From Pseudomonas graminis (GTDB lineage: Bacteria; Pseudomonadota; Gammaproteobacteria; Pseudomonadales; Pseudomonadaceae), in contig NZ_FOHW01000014.1 in the NCBI RefSeq assembly GCF_900111735.1, positions 1 to 64,000 on the forward strand: a stretch of DNA of 64,000 nucleotides, in the 5' to 3' direction. The translations under genes were made by a program, and so were the position numbers. Below the pieces are notes generated by a model that was not told where the DNA came from, searched no databases, and worked only from the letters and a program-made list of their open reading frames with translations. Below, piece after piece: positions 18,901 through 27,755 of this stretch. How positions within the stretch are numbered: position 1 is the first letter of the stretch; each line of letters starts with the position of its first letter.

Positions 18901-20298
18901 CTATCCCAACCGCTCTTGAACCAGCGCATTGCGAATAATCACCAGCATTGACTCAATATTCTGATCCCAATCCACCGTCCCGCTGATCCGCAAACACTGC
19001 TGATGCAACCCCCGCACACTGAACAACTCCCCCGGCGCCACCACGATCCGCTGCTCCAGCAGCCGATTGAACACCCGCGCCGTATCCACCCGATGCACAC
19101 TCTCCAGCCAGATCGACGCCCCACCCCGAGGACGCACAAACGTCACCTCATCCCCCAGATACGCCTCCACCCCGCTCGCCAACTCACCGACCCGCTGCTC
19201 AAGACAACCACGCAACTCACCCATATGCCGATCCAGTTGCCCCGACGCGTACAACCGCGCAATCGCCTTCTGCCGAACCGGCGGCAAACGAAACGAGCGC
19301 AACAGCCACTGCTGATGCAACAGCGCCCGCGAATGCCGGCTCAACAGATACCCGAACGGCGCCTCAAGCCCGATCATCTTGTCAAACGCACCCAACACCA
19401 ACAGCCGCTGCGGATCAATCAAATCCCGAAACGGCGAACGGTCGTCCTCAAAACACAACGCGCCATGGGTATCGTTCTCCAGCACCCACAACCCGTGCAG
19501 GTTCAGAACCTCCGCCATCCGCGCACGCAGCACGGCCGTCATCAGCTGCCCACGAACCGGGTCCATCTGCGACGACACAACCGCCATCTTCACGCCTTCC
19601 CGCTGGATCACCGCACCCAGCTCATCGACATCAATCCCCCCTTGTGCGTCGGTGCAGACTTCGATCACCCGAATCCCGTACGTCTGCAGCGTGCGCAGGA
19701 TGCTCCAGCCGCACGGCGACTCCACCAGCACGGCGCCGTCGCGCAGTTGCAACGCTTCGATCACGGTTTTCAGCACGCCGGTCTTGTCCGGCCCGATGAA
19801 CACGTTGTCCGGGTGCCAGCAATGCTCGGTGGACGAGGTGTAGTCGCCGGCCAGGGCCGTGCGCAATTCGACATCGCCGAAGGGCTGAAAACGCGGGTCG
19901 GGCTGGCAGGGATAATGACGCATGAGGTCGCGCTCAACGCTCAGCAGCGCGCCGTGAAGGGACACCAGCAGCGTTGGCTCGTCGGCGCCAAAGACGAACA
20001 TGTCAGGGCGCCGGGCGCTGGCATGAAAGCGCGTGAACACGTCACCGCCTTCCAGCGGCAGCTCGTTGCAGGGGTTGGGCAACGCGAAATAGCCGGATTT
20101 GGGCACGGAGCAGATGCGCCCTTCCTTCTCGAGAAGGCTGTAGGCGTTCTGCACCGTGGAAATAGACACGCGCAGCCGTCGCGCCAACAGCCGCAACGAA
20201 GGCAGGCGCACAGCCGGCCCGGCCGACAGTTCGTTGGTCAGCCTGAGCAGGTAGCGGTAAACCATCTGGTAGGCGAAGTCGGTCTTGTTGTTATTCAT
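18901..20298 (-). CDS. MocR/GntR-family regulator with aminotransferase-like domain
   Basis: A 465-residue protein. Residues about 5-75 form a GntR winged helix (RLPSLRLLARRLRVSISTVQ, then NAYSLLEKEGRI). The rest is a fold-type I PLP aminotransferase-like domain ending near residue 460, with a candidate PLP lysine in LGAFDKMIGLEAPFGYL. MocR regulators usually sense PLP or an amino compound and control nearby or divergent genes. The nearest partner is the PP-loop gene 102 bases upstream on the same strand, with a hairpin between them. The target is unknown. Confidence 0.85.
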   Translation of the reverse strand: MNNNKTDFAYQMVYRYLLRLTNELSAGPAVRLPSLRLLARRLRVSISTVQNAYSLLEKEGRICSVPKSGYFALPNPCNELPLEGGDVFTRFHASARRPDMFVFGADEPTLLVSLHGALLSVERDLMRHYPCQPDPRFQPFGDVELRTALAGDYTSSTEHCWHPDNVFIGPDKTGVLKTVIEALQLRDGAVLVESPCGWSILRTLQTYGIRVIEVCTDAQGGIDVDELGAVIQREGVKMAVVSSQMDPVRGQLMTAVLRARMAEVLNLHGLWVLENDTHGALCFEDDRSPFRDLIDPQRLLVLGAFDKMIGLEAPFGYLLSRHSRALLHQQWLLRSFRLPPVRQKAIARLYASGQLDRHMGELRGCLEQRVGELASGVEAYLGDEVTFVRPRGGASIWLESVHRVDTARVFNRLLEQRIVVAPGELFSVRGLHQQCLRISGTVDWDQNIESMLVIIRNALVQERLG

Positions 20299-20334
20299 CG
20301 AACACCCCTTCCATGCGCAAGGCGCAGGGTCATT

Positions 20335-20365
20335 GAGAAAGAGCCCCGTCGACCGCCCGAGGCTC
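20335..20365 (-). terminator. Probable rho-independent terminator after the PP-loop gene
   Basis: On the minus strand an 8-bp stem (GAGCCTCG pairing with CGGGGCTC, one G-U) with a 9-base loop is followed by TTTCTC. It lies between the PP-loop gene stop and the MocR start, so it would at least reduce read-through. The T-tract is short. Confidence 0.5.
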
Positions 20366-20400
20366 GGCGCATCACTTCGCGTCAGTTCACCGTGCAGCCT

Positions 20401-21903
20401 TCAGCGCCCCGAAATCAGTTCCGTGGTCAGGGCGCCAGTGAGCGGATCGACCGTCGCCACCCGCCGTTTGTCGGGGTCGCTGGCGCGTACCCGGGCGATG
20501 ATCGAACGGTCGTCGTTGAAGTCCACGTTGCGCTTGGCGTACAGCGATTGCAGTCCCTTCAGACTGAGGCCGCTGACTTCCACCAGCCAGTGCGGCACCA
20601 AGTCCGGGACGATCTCACCGGCGAGGGTTTTGTGCAGATCGCTGAGCCCCACCAGCATCCCGGGGTGATAGCGACGCAGGAAATCCTCGAGCCGCGCGCC
20701 GGCGTCGACGAAGGGTGAGAACAGCAGGCACACCCATTGGGTCTCGCCCAGGCCAAAAGCCTCCTGACCGTAGCCTTCGGCAAGCTGACGGCGATCCTCG
20801 ATTTTTTCCGGACTGTCGTAGGCGGCCAGCGCCTGGGCGATCAATCGCGCAGGCATGCGTTTGCGGCGCATCATGGCCCCCGCCAGTTCCAGGTACTCGG
20901 CGATGCCTTCGCCGTACGTACGCCCCTCGATGAATTCGGCCTTGAGCCCGCGCAGGTGGGCCATCAGCAGCGGGTTGGCGCAGTCGGACTCACTGAAGCT
21001 GAACGCCAAATCATCAAAGCGGAAGCCCAGAAAGTCAGTGAGCAGCCCCCAGTGTTCCTCGGTGCGAAAGCCGATGAGGTCCGCAGCGGTCAGCAGGGTC
21101 GGGGCGATGGTTCGGTTCAGGTAGACCGGTGGCCGGCTGTAGCCTGACGCTTCGGCTGACTCGCCGTATAGCTCCTCGTAGTAGGCGCGCCCGACCCTGT
21201 CGATAACACTCATTGCTCCACTGAAACCCAAGGTGTGCCAGGGCTCGACCTTCTGCCCGCCATGGCGTGCCAGACGCATGATCCACGTTGCGTATTGCTT
21301 CTGCTCCTTGAGGGAGTCGCCGCTGATCACCGCGTTGACGCCGTCACCCCAGCTGGCGGCGCGGACCATGAAATCCGCCATGCCCAGATAACAGCTGTTA
21401 CAGAAGGTGGTCCGCGCATCACCTGCCGTCAGGTGCCCGCCCAGCAGCAGGTCGGAGCGATTCTGCTCACGACCCGCCGTCGAAAAGGGCAAGTCGGGCT
21501 CGAAGATCTGTACGTACTGATGATCGATCACCAGCAGCTCGACCCTCGGGTCGTCGTGCAGAAACAGCGCTGAATAACAGCGGTCGATGTTGCCCATCAC
21601 CGCCGAGGTAATGCCCGCATGGCGCATGTTGGCCACCCGCAGCCTGAACGTTGCCGGCCCCCGTGCGGCGATGCTCAGTTGCGCGGCGCGCAACATGGCC
21701 ACGGTATAGGCGCTATCCTTGCCACCGCTGAAGGCCACCAGCACTTTATAACCGCCGATCCTGTCAATTCCGCCCGCGGCAACAATCAAACGCTGAATCA
21801 ACAACTGCAGCGCTGTTCGCTCATTACGATTCAAATAACCCGAGAGGCGCTGCAGCACTTGCTGATAGACGTAATTCATGGCTTGTTCGTGCATTGAACT
21901 CAT
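20401..21903 (-). CDS. PP-loop ATP pyrophosphatase with CxxC motif, unknown substrate
   Basis: A protein of about 500 residues of the adenine-nucleotide alpha-hydrolase superfamily. The P-loop VLVAFSGGKDSAYTVAMLR is at residues 54-72, with SGGKDS at 59-64. TTFCNSCYLGMADF (Cys168, Cys171) and VISGDSLKEQ follow, as in TtcA-like enzymes, where CxxC holds a metal or Fe-S cluster. The roughly 250-residue C-terminal half matches nothing I recognise. It probably adenylates an oxygen or amide for thiolation or amidation. I favour the ATG at 21903, but 21894 or 21969 are possible because no start has a clear ribosome site. It sits upstream of a MocR gene with no other biosynthetic partner. Confidence 0.7.
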   Translation of the reverse strand: MSSMHEQAMNYVYQQVLQRLSGYLNRNERTALQLLIQRLIVAAGGIDRIGGYKVLVAFSGGKDSAYTVAMLRAAQLSIAARGPATFRLRVANMRHAGITSAVMGNIDRCYSALFLHDDPRVELLVIDHQYVQIFEPDLPFSTAGREQNRSDLLLGGHLTAGDARTTFCNSCYLGMADFMVRAASWGDGVNAVISGDSLKEQKQYATWIMRLARHGGQKVEPWHTLGFSGAMSVIDRVGRAYYEELYGESAEASGYSRPPVYLNRTIAPTLLTAADLIGFRTEEHWGLLTDFLGFRFDDLAFSFSESDCANPLLMAHLRGLKAEFIEGRTYGEGIAEYLELAGAMMRRKRMPARLIAQALAAYDSPEKIEDRRQLAEGYGQEAFGLGETQWVCLLFSPFVDAGARLEDFLRRYHPGMLVGLSDLHKTLAGEIVPDLVPHWLVEVSGLSLKGLQSLYAKRNVDFNDDRSIIARVRASDPDKRRVATVDPLTGALTTELISGR

Positions 21904-22276
21904 GGCTTCGATACCCGACTGATCAGCCTGGCAACACGGTGCGCTATAAGAAGTTTTATACCGAGGCATAGGGCAGGCCCGACACCCATGGGGGCGGCGG
22001 ACCGATTGGCAGGCAAAGCAGAGGGCGGCAGGTCAACAAGCATCGACTCGTTCCTTGAGCATTTAATTATTGAAACTATTATCGACGCATACGGAACAAT
22101 TACAAGCCAGTCATCACCGACGCGTAAATGTTCTGTTTTCGACAAATTCAAACGTATATTAAACGGGAGTGTTTAAATCAGCGTTTATTAAAGCAAACAC
22201 TGTCTGGGTTCGAGCCGTTCACAGGACTATCAACATCGCACTTTTAGCGCGTTGATAAATAAATTAAACACCCATA
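21904..22276. other. AT-rich intergenic region upstream of the PP-loop gene
   Basis: About 370 bases, notably AT-rich from 22050 to 22276. A 62-codon open frame at 21988-22176 has no ribosome site and no familiar sequence. The region should include the promoter of the minus-strand PP-loop gene (for example TATAAA near 21953). I could not fix a -35/-10 pair. Confidence 0.45.
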
Positions 22277-22311
22277 AACAAAAAAGCCTTCCTGAACATC
22301 CGGGAAGGCTT
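22277..22311 (-). terminator. Rho-independent terminator downstream of mexS
   Basis: On the minus strand a 9-bp stem (AAGCCTTCC pairing with GGAAGGCTT) is followed by a T-rich run (TTTTTTGTTT). It lies about 120 bases past the mexS stop codon and is oriented to end that transcript. Confidence 0.85.
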
Positions 22312-22429
22312 GAGTGAGACAACGTGATCCGTGACTGACAGGGCGGATACCTTCAAGCGGGTTTCCGACACCTCAATCCCGACGCCGGATCAAAAGCGTC
22401 GAGCATTCAATGAGAGCGATGGTCTGCGC

Positions 22430-23452
22430 TCAGGATGGATCAACCTCAATCACCACACGACCGCCCACCGGGCAACCGTCCATCAAACGATGGGCTTCGA
22501 TCAATTGATCGAAGGGAAACACTTTGGTGATCTGCGGCACCAGCATGCCATCAGCCGTCATCTGGTTGATGTCGCGCAACGCACGCTTGATCGCCTCTTC
22601 GTCCTGCTTGATGCCGAGCTCCGGCTTGCCGGTGAAGTTGCCCACACAATGCACGAAGAACTGAATGTTCTTCTGAAACGCTGCACACGCCGGGAATGGT
22701 GTCTGATTACCGCCTTGCAGGCCATACAAAATCAGACTGCCACGGGGCGCCAGTACATCACCCAGAATCGACATCTGCGGGCCACCCAAACCGTCGAGGA
22801 CGATGTCCACGCCACGGTTGTCGGTATAGCGGTTGATCGTCAGAAGCAAATCCTCTTCTTCGGTCACGATCACTTTGTCCGCGCCCATTTTCAGCAGGTA
22901 TTCGCGGCATGCTTCGGTCTTGGTCGCCGCAATCACCTTGATGCCGAGGGCCTTGCCCAGTTGCAGGAACGCGGGCCCGGCGCAATGGCTGGCATCGGTG
23001 ACCAGCGCGGTTTGTCCGGCTTTTGCCCGTGCCAGTTCAACGAACGCAAAGTACGCCACCAGCATCGGCGTGTAGTGCACGGCCGCCTGGTTAGGCGTCA
23101 GCACGTCCGGATAATGAGTCACGGACGTACGTGGCAACAGGATCAGTTCGCCATACACCGGGTACACATTGACGTCAGCGGCAGGGAAGCTGGCGACCTT
23201 GTCGCCCACTTTCAGGTCGGTTACGCCATCGCCGATGGCGGTGATGACGCCCGCCATTTCGGAACCCAGACCGGCCGGCAGGCGCGCCTGGGATGAAGCC
23301 AGATTTTGTCGCCACAGCACGTCGTACCAAGTGACGCCGATCGCCTGAACGCGCACTTGCACCTCACCGGGTGCAGGCAACGCGACCGGCAGCTCTTCTA
23401 CTTTGAGCACCTCGGCCGGACCGAACTGATGAAAACGGATCGTGCGGGACAT
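22430..23452 (-). CDS. mexS: MexS, medium-chain oxidoreductase
   Basis: A 340-residue MDR-superfamily oxidoreductase, the length of P. aeruginosa MexS (339). The N-terminal GroES-like domain has GLGSEMAGVITAIGDGV in place of the GHE zinc motif, and no structural-zinc cysteines are seen, so it is a quinone-oxidoreductase-like, zinc-free type. The NAD(P)-binding half contains GIKVIAATKTEACREYLLKM. Loss of MexS in P. aeruginosa raises MexT activity, probably through electrophile stress. It is divergent from mexT with 474 bases between, matching the mexS/mexT arrangement. The symbol rests on this pairing. Confidence 0.82.
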   Translation of the reverse strand: MSRTIRFHQFGPAEVLKVEELPVALPAPGEVQVRVQAIGVTWYDVLWRQNLASSQARLPAGLGSEMAGVITAIGDGVTDLKVGDKVASFPAADVNVYPVYGELILLPRTSVTHYPDVLTPNQAAVHYTPMLVAYFAFVELARAKAGQTALVTDASHCAGPAFLQLGKALGIKVIAATKTEACREYLLKMGADKVIVTEEEDLLLTINRYTDNRGVDIVLDGLGGPQMSILGDVLAPRGSLILYGLQGGNQTPFPACAAFQKNIQFFVHCVGNFTGKPELGIKQDEEAIKRALRDINQMTADGMLVPQITKVFPFDQLIEAHRLMDGCPVGGRVVIEVDPS

Positions 23453-23926
23453 TTCGAACCTCGCCTTATGAACCTTGATGCCCTGAACTCTATCCGGACG
23501 CCGCCGGTAACACTATCAGTGGCTATTAATAGTCAACATGCCTGCTGTCGATTCTGATGGTGAAAGCGGTCGCCGAATCTGTAGCAGCCGTCCCGGGCCT
23601 GCAGGACGCACATTGTTGGGTGCGCACCGCGACATTGCAACCCGGAGGCCGAACATAGATGAATTGCGGGCTCCAGGCCGGCTGCAACCCACCGGATTAC
23701 AAAGGGCCAGTACGCAGTGACGGGGCTGGTTCTGCCGGTCGATGTTTCATCTAATCGCGCCAGCGGGCGTGGCGGAAGCGCATTTACAGACACGCGGGAA
23801 AATTCAACGATGCAGACAACCGGTATTTACCCGTAATATCCCTGCCTGAGTTGAACACGTGGCGCGCGTCTGGGCCGCCGCTGCTGTTTGGAAAATGCAT
23901 CGACCCATGTCCCCGAGACCCCCGTC
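23453..23926. other. mexS-mexT divergent intergenic region
   Basis: 474 bases without a credible gene. It should hold both promoters. I looked for an ATC-N9-GAT nod-box pattern and found only a near match (ATGCCTGCTGTCGAT, 23537-23551), so no MexT site is called here. Confidence 0.5.
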
Positions 23927-24841
23927 ATGAATCGCAACGACCTGCGTCGCGTCGACCTCAACCTGCTCATCGTTTTCGAAACCCTGATGCATGAACGCAG
24001 CGTCACCCGCGCTGCCGAGAAGCTGTTCCTCGGTCAGCCGGCGATCAGTGCGGCGTTGTCTCGATTGCGCGGGCTGTTCGACGATCCGCTGTTCGTGCGC
24101 ACCGGGCGCAGCATGGAACCCACCGCGCGGGCCATCGAGATCTTTGGCCTGCTGTCCCCTGCCCTGGACTCCATTTCCACCGCCGTCAGCCGCGCCGCCG
24201 ACTTCGACCCCGCCACCAGCACGGCCGTGTTCCGGATCGGCCTGTCCGATGAAGTCGAGTTCGCCCTGCTGCCGTCACTGCTCAAGCGTCTGCGCTCGGA
24301 GGCGCCGGGCATCGTGCTGGTGGTACGCCGCACCAACTACATCCTGATGCCCGCGCTGTTGTCGTCCGGCGAAATCTCCATCGGCGTGAGCTACACCGAC
24401 GACCTCCCCGCCAACGCCAAGCGCAAAGTGCTGCGCCGCAGCAAACCCAAACTGCTGCGCGCCGACACCATGCCGGGTCCGATCACCCTGGACGACTTCT
24501 GCGCCCGCCCCCACGCACTGGTGTCCTTCGCCGGCGACCTGGGCGGGTTCATCGACGAACACCTGGAAAAAATCGGCCGCAAACGCCACGTCGTGCTGGC
24601 GGTTCCGCAGTTCAACGGGCTGGCGACGCTGATTGCCGGGACCGACATTGTGGCGACCGTGCCGGACTACGCGGCTGCCGTGCTGACAGCTGCTGGAGGT
24701 GTGCGCTCGGAGGAGTTGCCGATTGAATCGCGTACGTTTGAGCTGCACATGGCCTGGCGCGGGTCGCAGGACAATGATCCGGGGGAGAGATGGTTAAGGT
24801 CGCGGATTCAGATGTTTTTTGGGGATCCGGATAGCTTGTAA
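23927..24841 (+). CDS. mexT: MexT, LysR-type activator of mexEF-oprN
   Basis: A 304-residue LysR regulator, the same length as P. aeruginosa MexT and highly similar to it as I remember that sequence. It opens MNRNDLRRVDLNLLIVFETL, has the winged helix RAAEKLFLGQPAISAALSRL, and ends IQMFFGDPDSL. MexT activates mexEF-oprN and mexS in response to redox or electrophile stress. The start is ATG 23927, with 13 extra in-frame codons upstream that are not conserved. Here it is separated from mexEF-oprN by 16.6 kb, so control must act at a distance through the site at 41369. Confidence 0.9.
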   Translation: MNRNDLRRVDLNLLIVFETLMHERSVTRAAEKLFLGQPAISAALSRLRGLFDDPLFVRTGRSMEPTARAIEIFGLLSPALDSISTAVSRAADFDPATSTAVFRIGLSDEVEFALLPSLLKRLRSEAPGIVLVVRRTNYILMPALLSSGEISIGVSYTDDLPANAKRKVLRRSKPKLLRADTMPGPITLDDFCARPHALVSFAGDLGGFIDEHLEKIGRKRHVVLAVPQFNGLATLIAGTDIVATVPDYAAAVLTAAGGVRSEELPIESRTFELHMAWRGSQDNDPGERWLRSRIQMFFGDPDSL

Positions 24842-24880
24842 TGGATGCCCGTGCACAGTTACTGAAGAGCAACGCCAACA

Positions 24881-25258
24881 ATGAAACATCAGCTCCCCTA
24901 CTACGCACTCTTTACGGTGATGCTTTCACTGTTCTGCCAACCCGCCTGGGCATCATCGTGGCAAATCTGCAGGATGAAGTTGCGTATTACCGATGCCATG
25001 ACTAACCCATTTCCGCAGTTGCAGGCCGAGATCCTGGAAGTGCACGCAAAGACGGCCAATGTCGACTGCCCGGAGCGGGGGACGACTTTCATGTTTACTC
25101 CGGAAACTTCGGACTATCAGGCTGTGCTTCCACGCCGAAGCTGGCCTAAACAGGGACAAGTAGTGCGCTTTGATTACCGGTACCTGGACGGCACCTGTAA
25201 AGGCGACGGTCATGCTTATCCTTGCCGCATCAAGCACTACTCGCTGCCGAGGCAATGA
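24881..25258 (+). CDS. Hypothetical secreted protein with cysteine pairs
   Basis: A 125-residue protein with a clear signal peptide (hydrophobic YALFTVMLSLFCQPAWASS, cleavage about residue 25). The mature part has about four cysteines (WQICRM, NVDCPE, DGTCKG, YPCRIK), suggesting disulfides in the periplasm. I do not recognise the family. It sits 39 bases after mexT and directly before the 265-residue gene at 25262, with a 3-base gap, so the two are probably co-transcribed. Confidence 0.65.
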   Translation: MKHQLPYYALFTVMLSLFCQPAWASSWQICRMKLRITDAMTNPFPQLQAEILEVHAKTANVDCPERGTTFMFTPETSDYQAVLPRRSWPKQGQVVRFDYRYLDGTCKGDGHAYPCRIKHYSLPRQ

Positions 25259-25261
25259 ACG

Positions 25262-26059
25262 TTGAATCATAAAAAGCTACTGGGCTATCTTCCCGGCGAT
25301 CTGGTTGAGCCGATCACCCATGACGTTGCGCGGGTGACTGCCAGGGAGATGCTTGCCCCTGAAAAAATTCCACATGAGGTTCTGACTGCACAGGTGCTCA
25401 AGCGGGTGTTCCTGCGTTGGGGTTGTGTGTTGAAGGAGCCCGGTGATGAGGCGAACCCACACTACAAAGACCTGGTTTGCCTGACCATGGCGGCAGTGCT
25501 TCATCGTCACGGATTTTGCGATGAGGCGTTGACCCTGACTGCGCTGGACTCGGTCGATAGGCTTAATGAACATGTCGTGCTGAGCGATACCTTCGAACGC
25601 AACAGCGATGCCATCAAAGCGCTGATGACTTCGCCACCTACACCTTTGGTACGACGTCCGCCTGTGGCCAAAAACGTAACGTTCTGGCGAGAGGGCGACG
25701 CCGCGTCAGTGCAGATTGGTGAATGGTTTTATGCAATCTACGTCCATAACATTCTGGGTAATCACGAGGCACCGATAGTCGAGATATACGACTTCGCCTC
25801 ACGCCAGCGCCCAGAGCCTGAAGACCTCCGGCAGTGCAAGGCTAAAGGGCAGCGCTACGATGATGGCGTGATGCGCATCGAACATCACGCGCCCTATGGG
25901 CTGCGGGATGTACCGGACAGGGCCAGGCAGTTTCAGCTTATCGCCAGCGGCTTGCCCGCTCCCAGTGTTGATCATTTGCAACCATCAGTTGGGCTGTTCG
26001 TCGTAAGCGACCCGTTCGCCCTCTTGCAAGACATGCAGCACGCGTTTGGTCACCATTGA
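25262..26059 (+). CDS. Hypothetical protein of the immunity-type island
   Basis: A 265-residue soluble protein of unknown family, starting at TTG 25262 nine bases after GAGG. No signal peptide or membrane segment is seen. Notable stretches are VFLRWGCVLKEPGDEANPHY and GEWFYAIYVHNILGNHEAP. The latter, a beta-rich middle with aromatic residues, resembles the style of immunity proteins in polymorphic-toxin loci, but I cannot assign a Pfam family. It is convergent with the DUF4303-HEAT gene, 7 bases away. Confidence 0.6.
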   Translation: MNHKKLLGYLPGDLVEPITHDVARVTAREMLAPEKIPHEVLTAQVLKRVFLRWGCVLKEPGDEANPHYKDLVCLTMAAVLHRHGFCDEALTLTALDSVDRLNEHVVLSDTFERNSDAIKALMTSPPTPLVRRPPVAKNVTFWREGDAASVQIGEWFYAIYVHNILGNHEAPIVEIYDFASRQRPEPEDLRQCKAKGQRYDDGVMRIEHHAPYGLRDVPDRARQFQLIASGLPAPSVDHLQPSVGLFVVSDPFALLQDMQHAFGHH

Positions 26060-26066
26060 ACAGCCT

Positions 26067-27317
26067 TTAGCGCCGCTGCATAGCCTCAAGACCAAGGCCC
26101 GCGATGTAACACACCTGCTCATCGGTATCCTGAGTTGCCCGGCGTAGGGCCTCGATTGCACGAAGCGCGGCGTCGGGCAGCAGGCCACGGTTGTTCAATG
26201 CACTCACAGCATGACGACGAATCGCCACGTGGGGTGAAGCCAGGCCGCGCGAGGCTTCGCTGACATCGGCAGTGGTGGTATCGATTTGGCCGCAGGCGTC
26301 TTCAAGGGTCTCTTCAACCGCAGCCCGAACTTCAGGGCGCTGCTCAAGCAGACGCTCAAGGGGCCTGTAGTTCAGCACCGGTGGCTTCACGCTCCGCCAG
26401 CGGAAACCGGCGAAGTTAGCGCAGATACCCGAAACAGCGATGTCGGGCGCTTGCTGCATCAGCCAGTCGACATCCTCGAGATAACCCAGGGCCGTCGCGC
26501 ACCAGTTGCGCGTCGATTGCTCATTGGCCTCCATCGCTTGTCGGCGCAGGGTCTGGATGACGGGCTCATCAGCAATGCCGGCCAGCCCGAGAATGCGCGC
26601 TGCAGGTGTAGGGTTTTTATGCCCGTTGACCTGCTCGATGAGCGCAGCCTGCGCGGGGCGGCCGTTGGCAATCAGCCAGCGCTCAGCGTCTTCCCCCGAA
26701 ATGCCATGCGAACAGTGTAAGCGGCTAACATAGAACGCGGCCTGCTCGTCGTGCGGCCAGACAGACACTTCCCGCAGTGTATTTTCAATGGCCCATTCGA
26801 CAGGGAAATTATCCTTGAACTGCTGGCGGGTGATGCTGCGCTTAGCCAAGGCAATATCGCCAGCAAAGTCATGGAAAATCACCACGAAGCCAAGCGTCAC
26901 ACCAGGGTGCTGGCTGAAATGTCGACCCAGCGCCCTGGCGGCACGGCTAACGGTGACCAGAAAGCGTCGCTCAGCCGCTTGCCACTGGCGCGGGCCAAGG
27001 CGATTGGCATGTGCTTGAAGCTCATCGTCAAGCGGCGTGAACTGCGCAGCAGCGCAGATCTCCCAATCCCATCGCCAGTCCGCCGGGTTCCACTTCACCG
27101 AGCTGAAGCTTTCATCTTCCTCATCGGGGTAGTCTTCGCTGAGTGCTTGCACGCTGTTTGCGGCAAAGCAAGGCAGCGTCAGAACCGCCTCTTCTTCCCG
27201 GTAGCTGGCATGAAACGCTGCGGCGTACAAAGGGCTAACGCCTTCATCGAGCAGTGTTTGCAATGTGTCTCTGGCGGCGTCGAACAGTGCCTGTTCCAGG
27301 GCTTTCCAATTCATCAT
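26067..27317 (-). CDS. DUF4303 domain protein with C-terminal HEAT-like repeats
   Basis: A 416-residue protein. Residues about 1-175 look like DUF4303 (FDAARDTLQTLLDEGVSPLY, YPDEEDESFSSVKWNPADWR), a family tied to polymorphic-toxin immunity. Residues about 210-416 are helical HEAT-like repeats, clearest in ASPHVAIRRHAVSALNNRGL and LRRATQDTDEQVCYIAGLGL. It is soluble, with no signal. This long, two-part architecture is unusual beside the single-domain DUF4303 protein at 29546. It is followed by two further minus-strand genes upstream (27342 and 27756). The toxin partner is not visible. Confidence 0.7.
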   Translation of the reverse strand: MMNWKALEQALFDAARDTLQTLLDEGVSPLYAAAFHASYREEEAVLTLPCFAANSVQALSEDYPDEEDESFSSVKWNPADWRWDWEICAAAQFTPLDDELQAHANRLGPRQWQAAERRFLVTVSRAARALGRHFSQHPGVTLGFVVIFHDFAGDIALAKRSITRQQFKDNFPVEWAIENTLREVSVWPHDEQAAFYVSRLHCSHGISGEDAERWLIANGRPAQAALIEQVNGHKNPTPAARILGLAGIADEPVIQTLRRQAMEANEQSTRNWCATALGYLEDVDWLMQQAPDIAVSGICANFAGFRWRSVKPPVLNYRPLERLLEQRPEVRAAVEETLEDACGQIDTTTADVSEASRGLASPHVAIRRHAVSALNNRGLLPDAALRAIEALRRATQDTDEQVCYIAGLGLEAMQRR

Positions 27318-27341
27318 TCAGCTCCTTGCTGACTACTGGGT

Positions 27342-27695
27342 TCAGCCGAGCAGGTCGAGCATGCCCTCAAGGGTGCTCTCCAGGCGGGACAAGTCGATGT
27401 GGGTGCCATCGCCATATTCGGCGGTCCGCCGCGCGCATTCAATGATCACCGTGAGTCCCAGACGTCCCCGGTGGCCCGGGTATTTACGCAGCTTGAGTTC
27501 AACACGGGTCGGGCTTAGCCAAGTGCTGCGGTCTGCCGACCACAGATCGTCCTCGAAGCCAAACACCACATTCCCGTTTTGGGTATCAATGATTTGCGGC
27601 GGGAACACCCAATGGGAGTTGCCTGCTTCCCACGGGATCGCCTGGACTTGGTAGCGACCGTCGGGAGACAACGACAGTAATTCAATGTCGCTCAT
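27342..27695 (-). CDS. Hypothetical small protein, probable immunity-associated
   Basis: A 117-residue, strand-rich, soluble protein (MSDIELLSLSPDGRYQVQAI, FGFEDDLWSADRSTWLSPTR). The pattern DDLWSAD...TW(L)S with alternating charged strands resembles families found near polymorphic toxins, though I cannot name it. It lies 24 bases upstream of the DUF4303-HEAT gene and 60 bases downstream of the gene at 27756, all on the minus strand, suggesting one transcript. Confidence 0.6.
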   Translation of the reverse strand: MSDIELLSLSPDGRYQVQAIPWEAGNSHWVFPPQIIDTQNGNVVFGFEDDLWSADRSTWLSPTRVELKLRKYPGHRGRLGLTVIIECARRTAEYGDGTHIDLSRLESTLEGMLDLLG

Positions 27696-27755
27696 GGGTG
27701 TGCTCCTGCAAAGGGCGTTGGCGACGGGGCCATGCGAACAGTAAGCGACCCGCCA

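Noticed and set aside
21988..22176. 62-codon open frame upstream of the PP-loop gene
   Set aside because: No ribosome site, no conserved sequence, and it lies in an AT-rich promoter region.
23537..23551. Nod box between mexS and mexT
   Set aside because: ATGCCTGCTGTCGAT misses the ATC half, so the evidence for MexT binding here is too weak to call.
23533..23793. 86-codon open frame between mexS and mexT
   Set aside because: It has no conserved start or ribosome site, and lies in a divergent promoter region.
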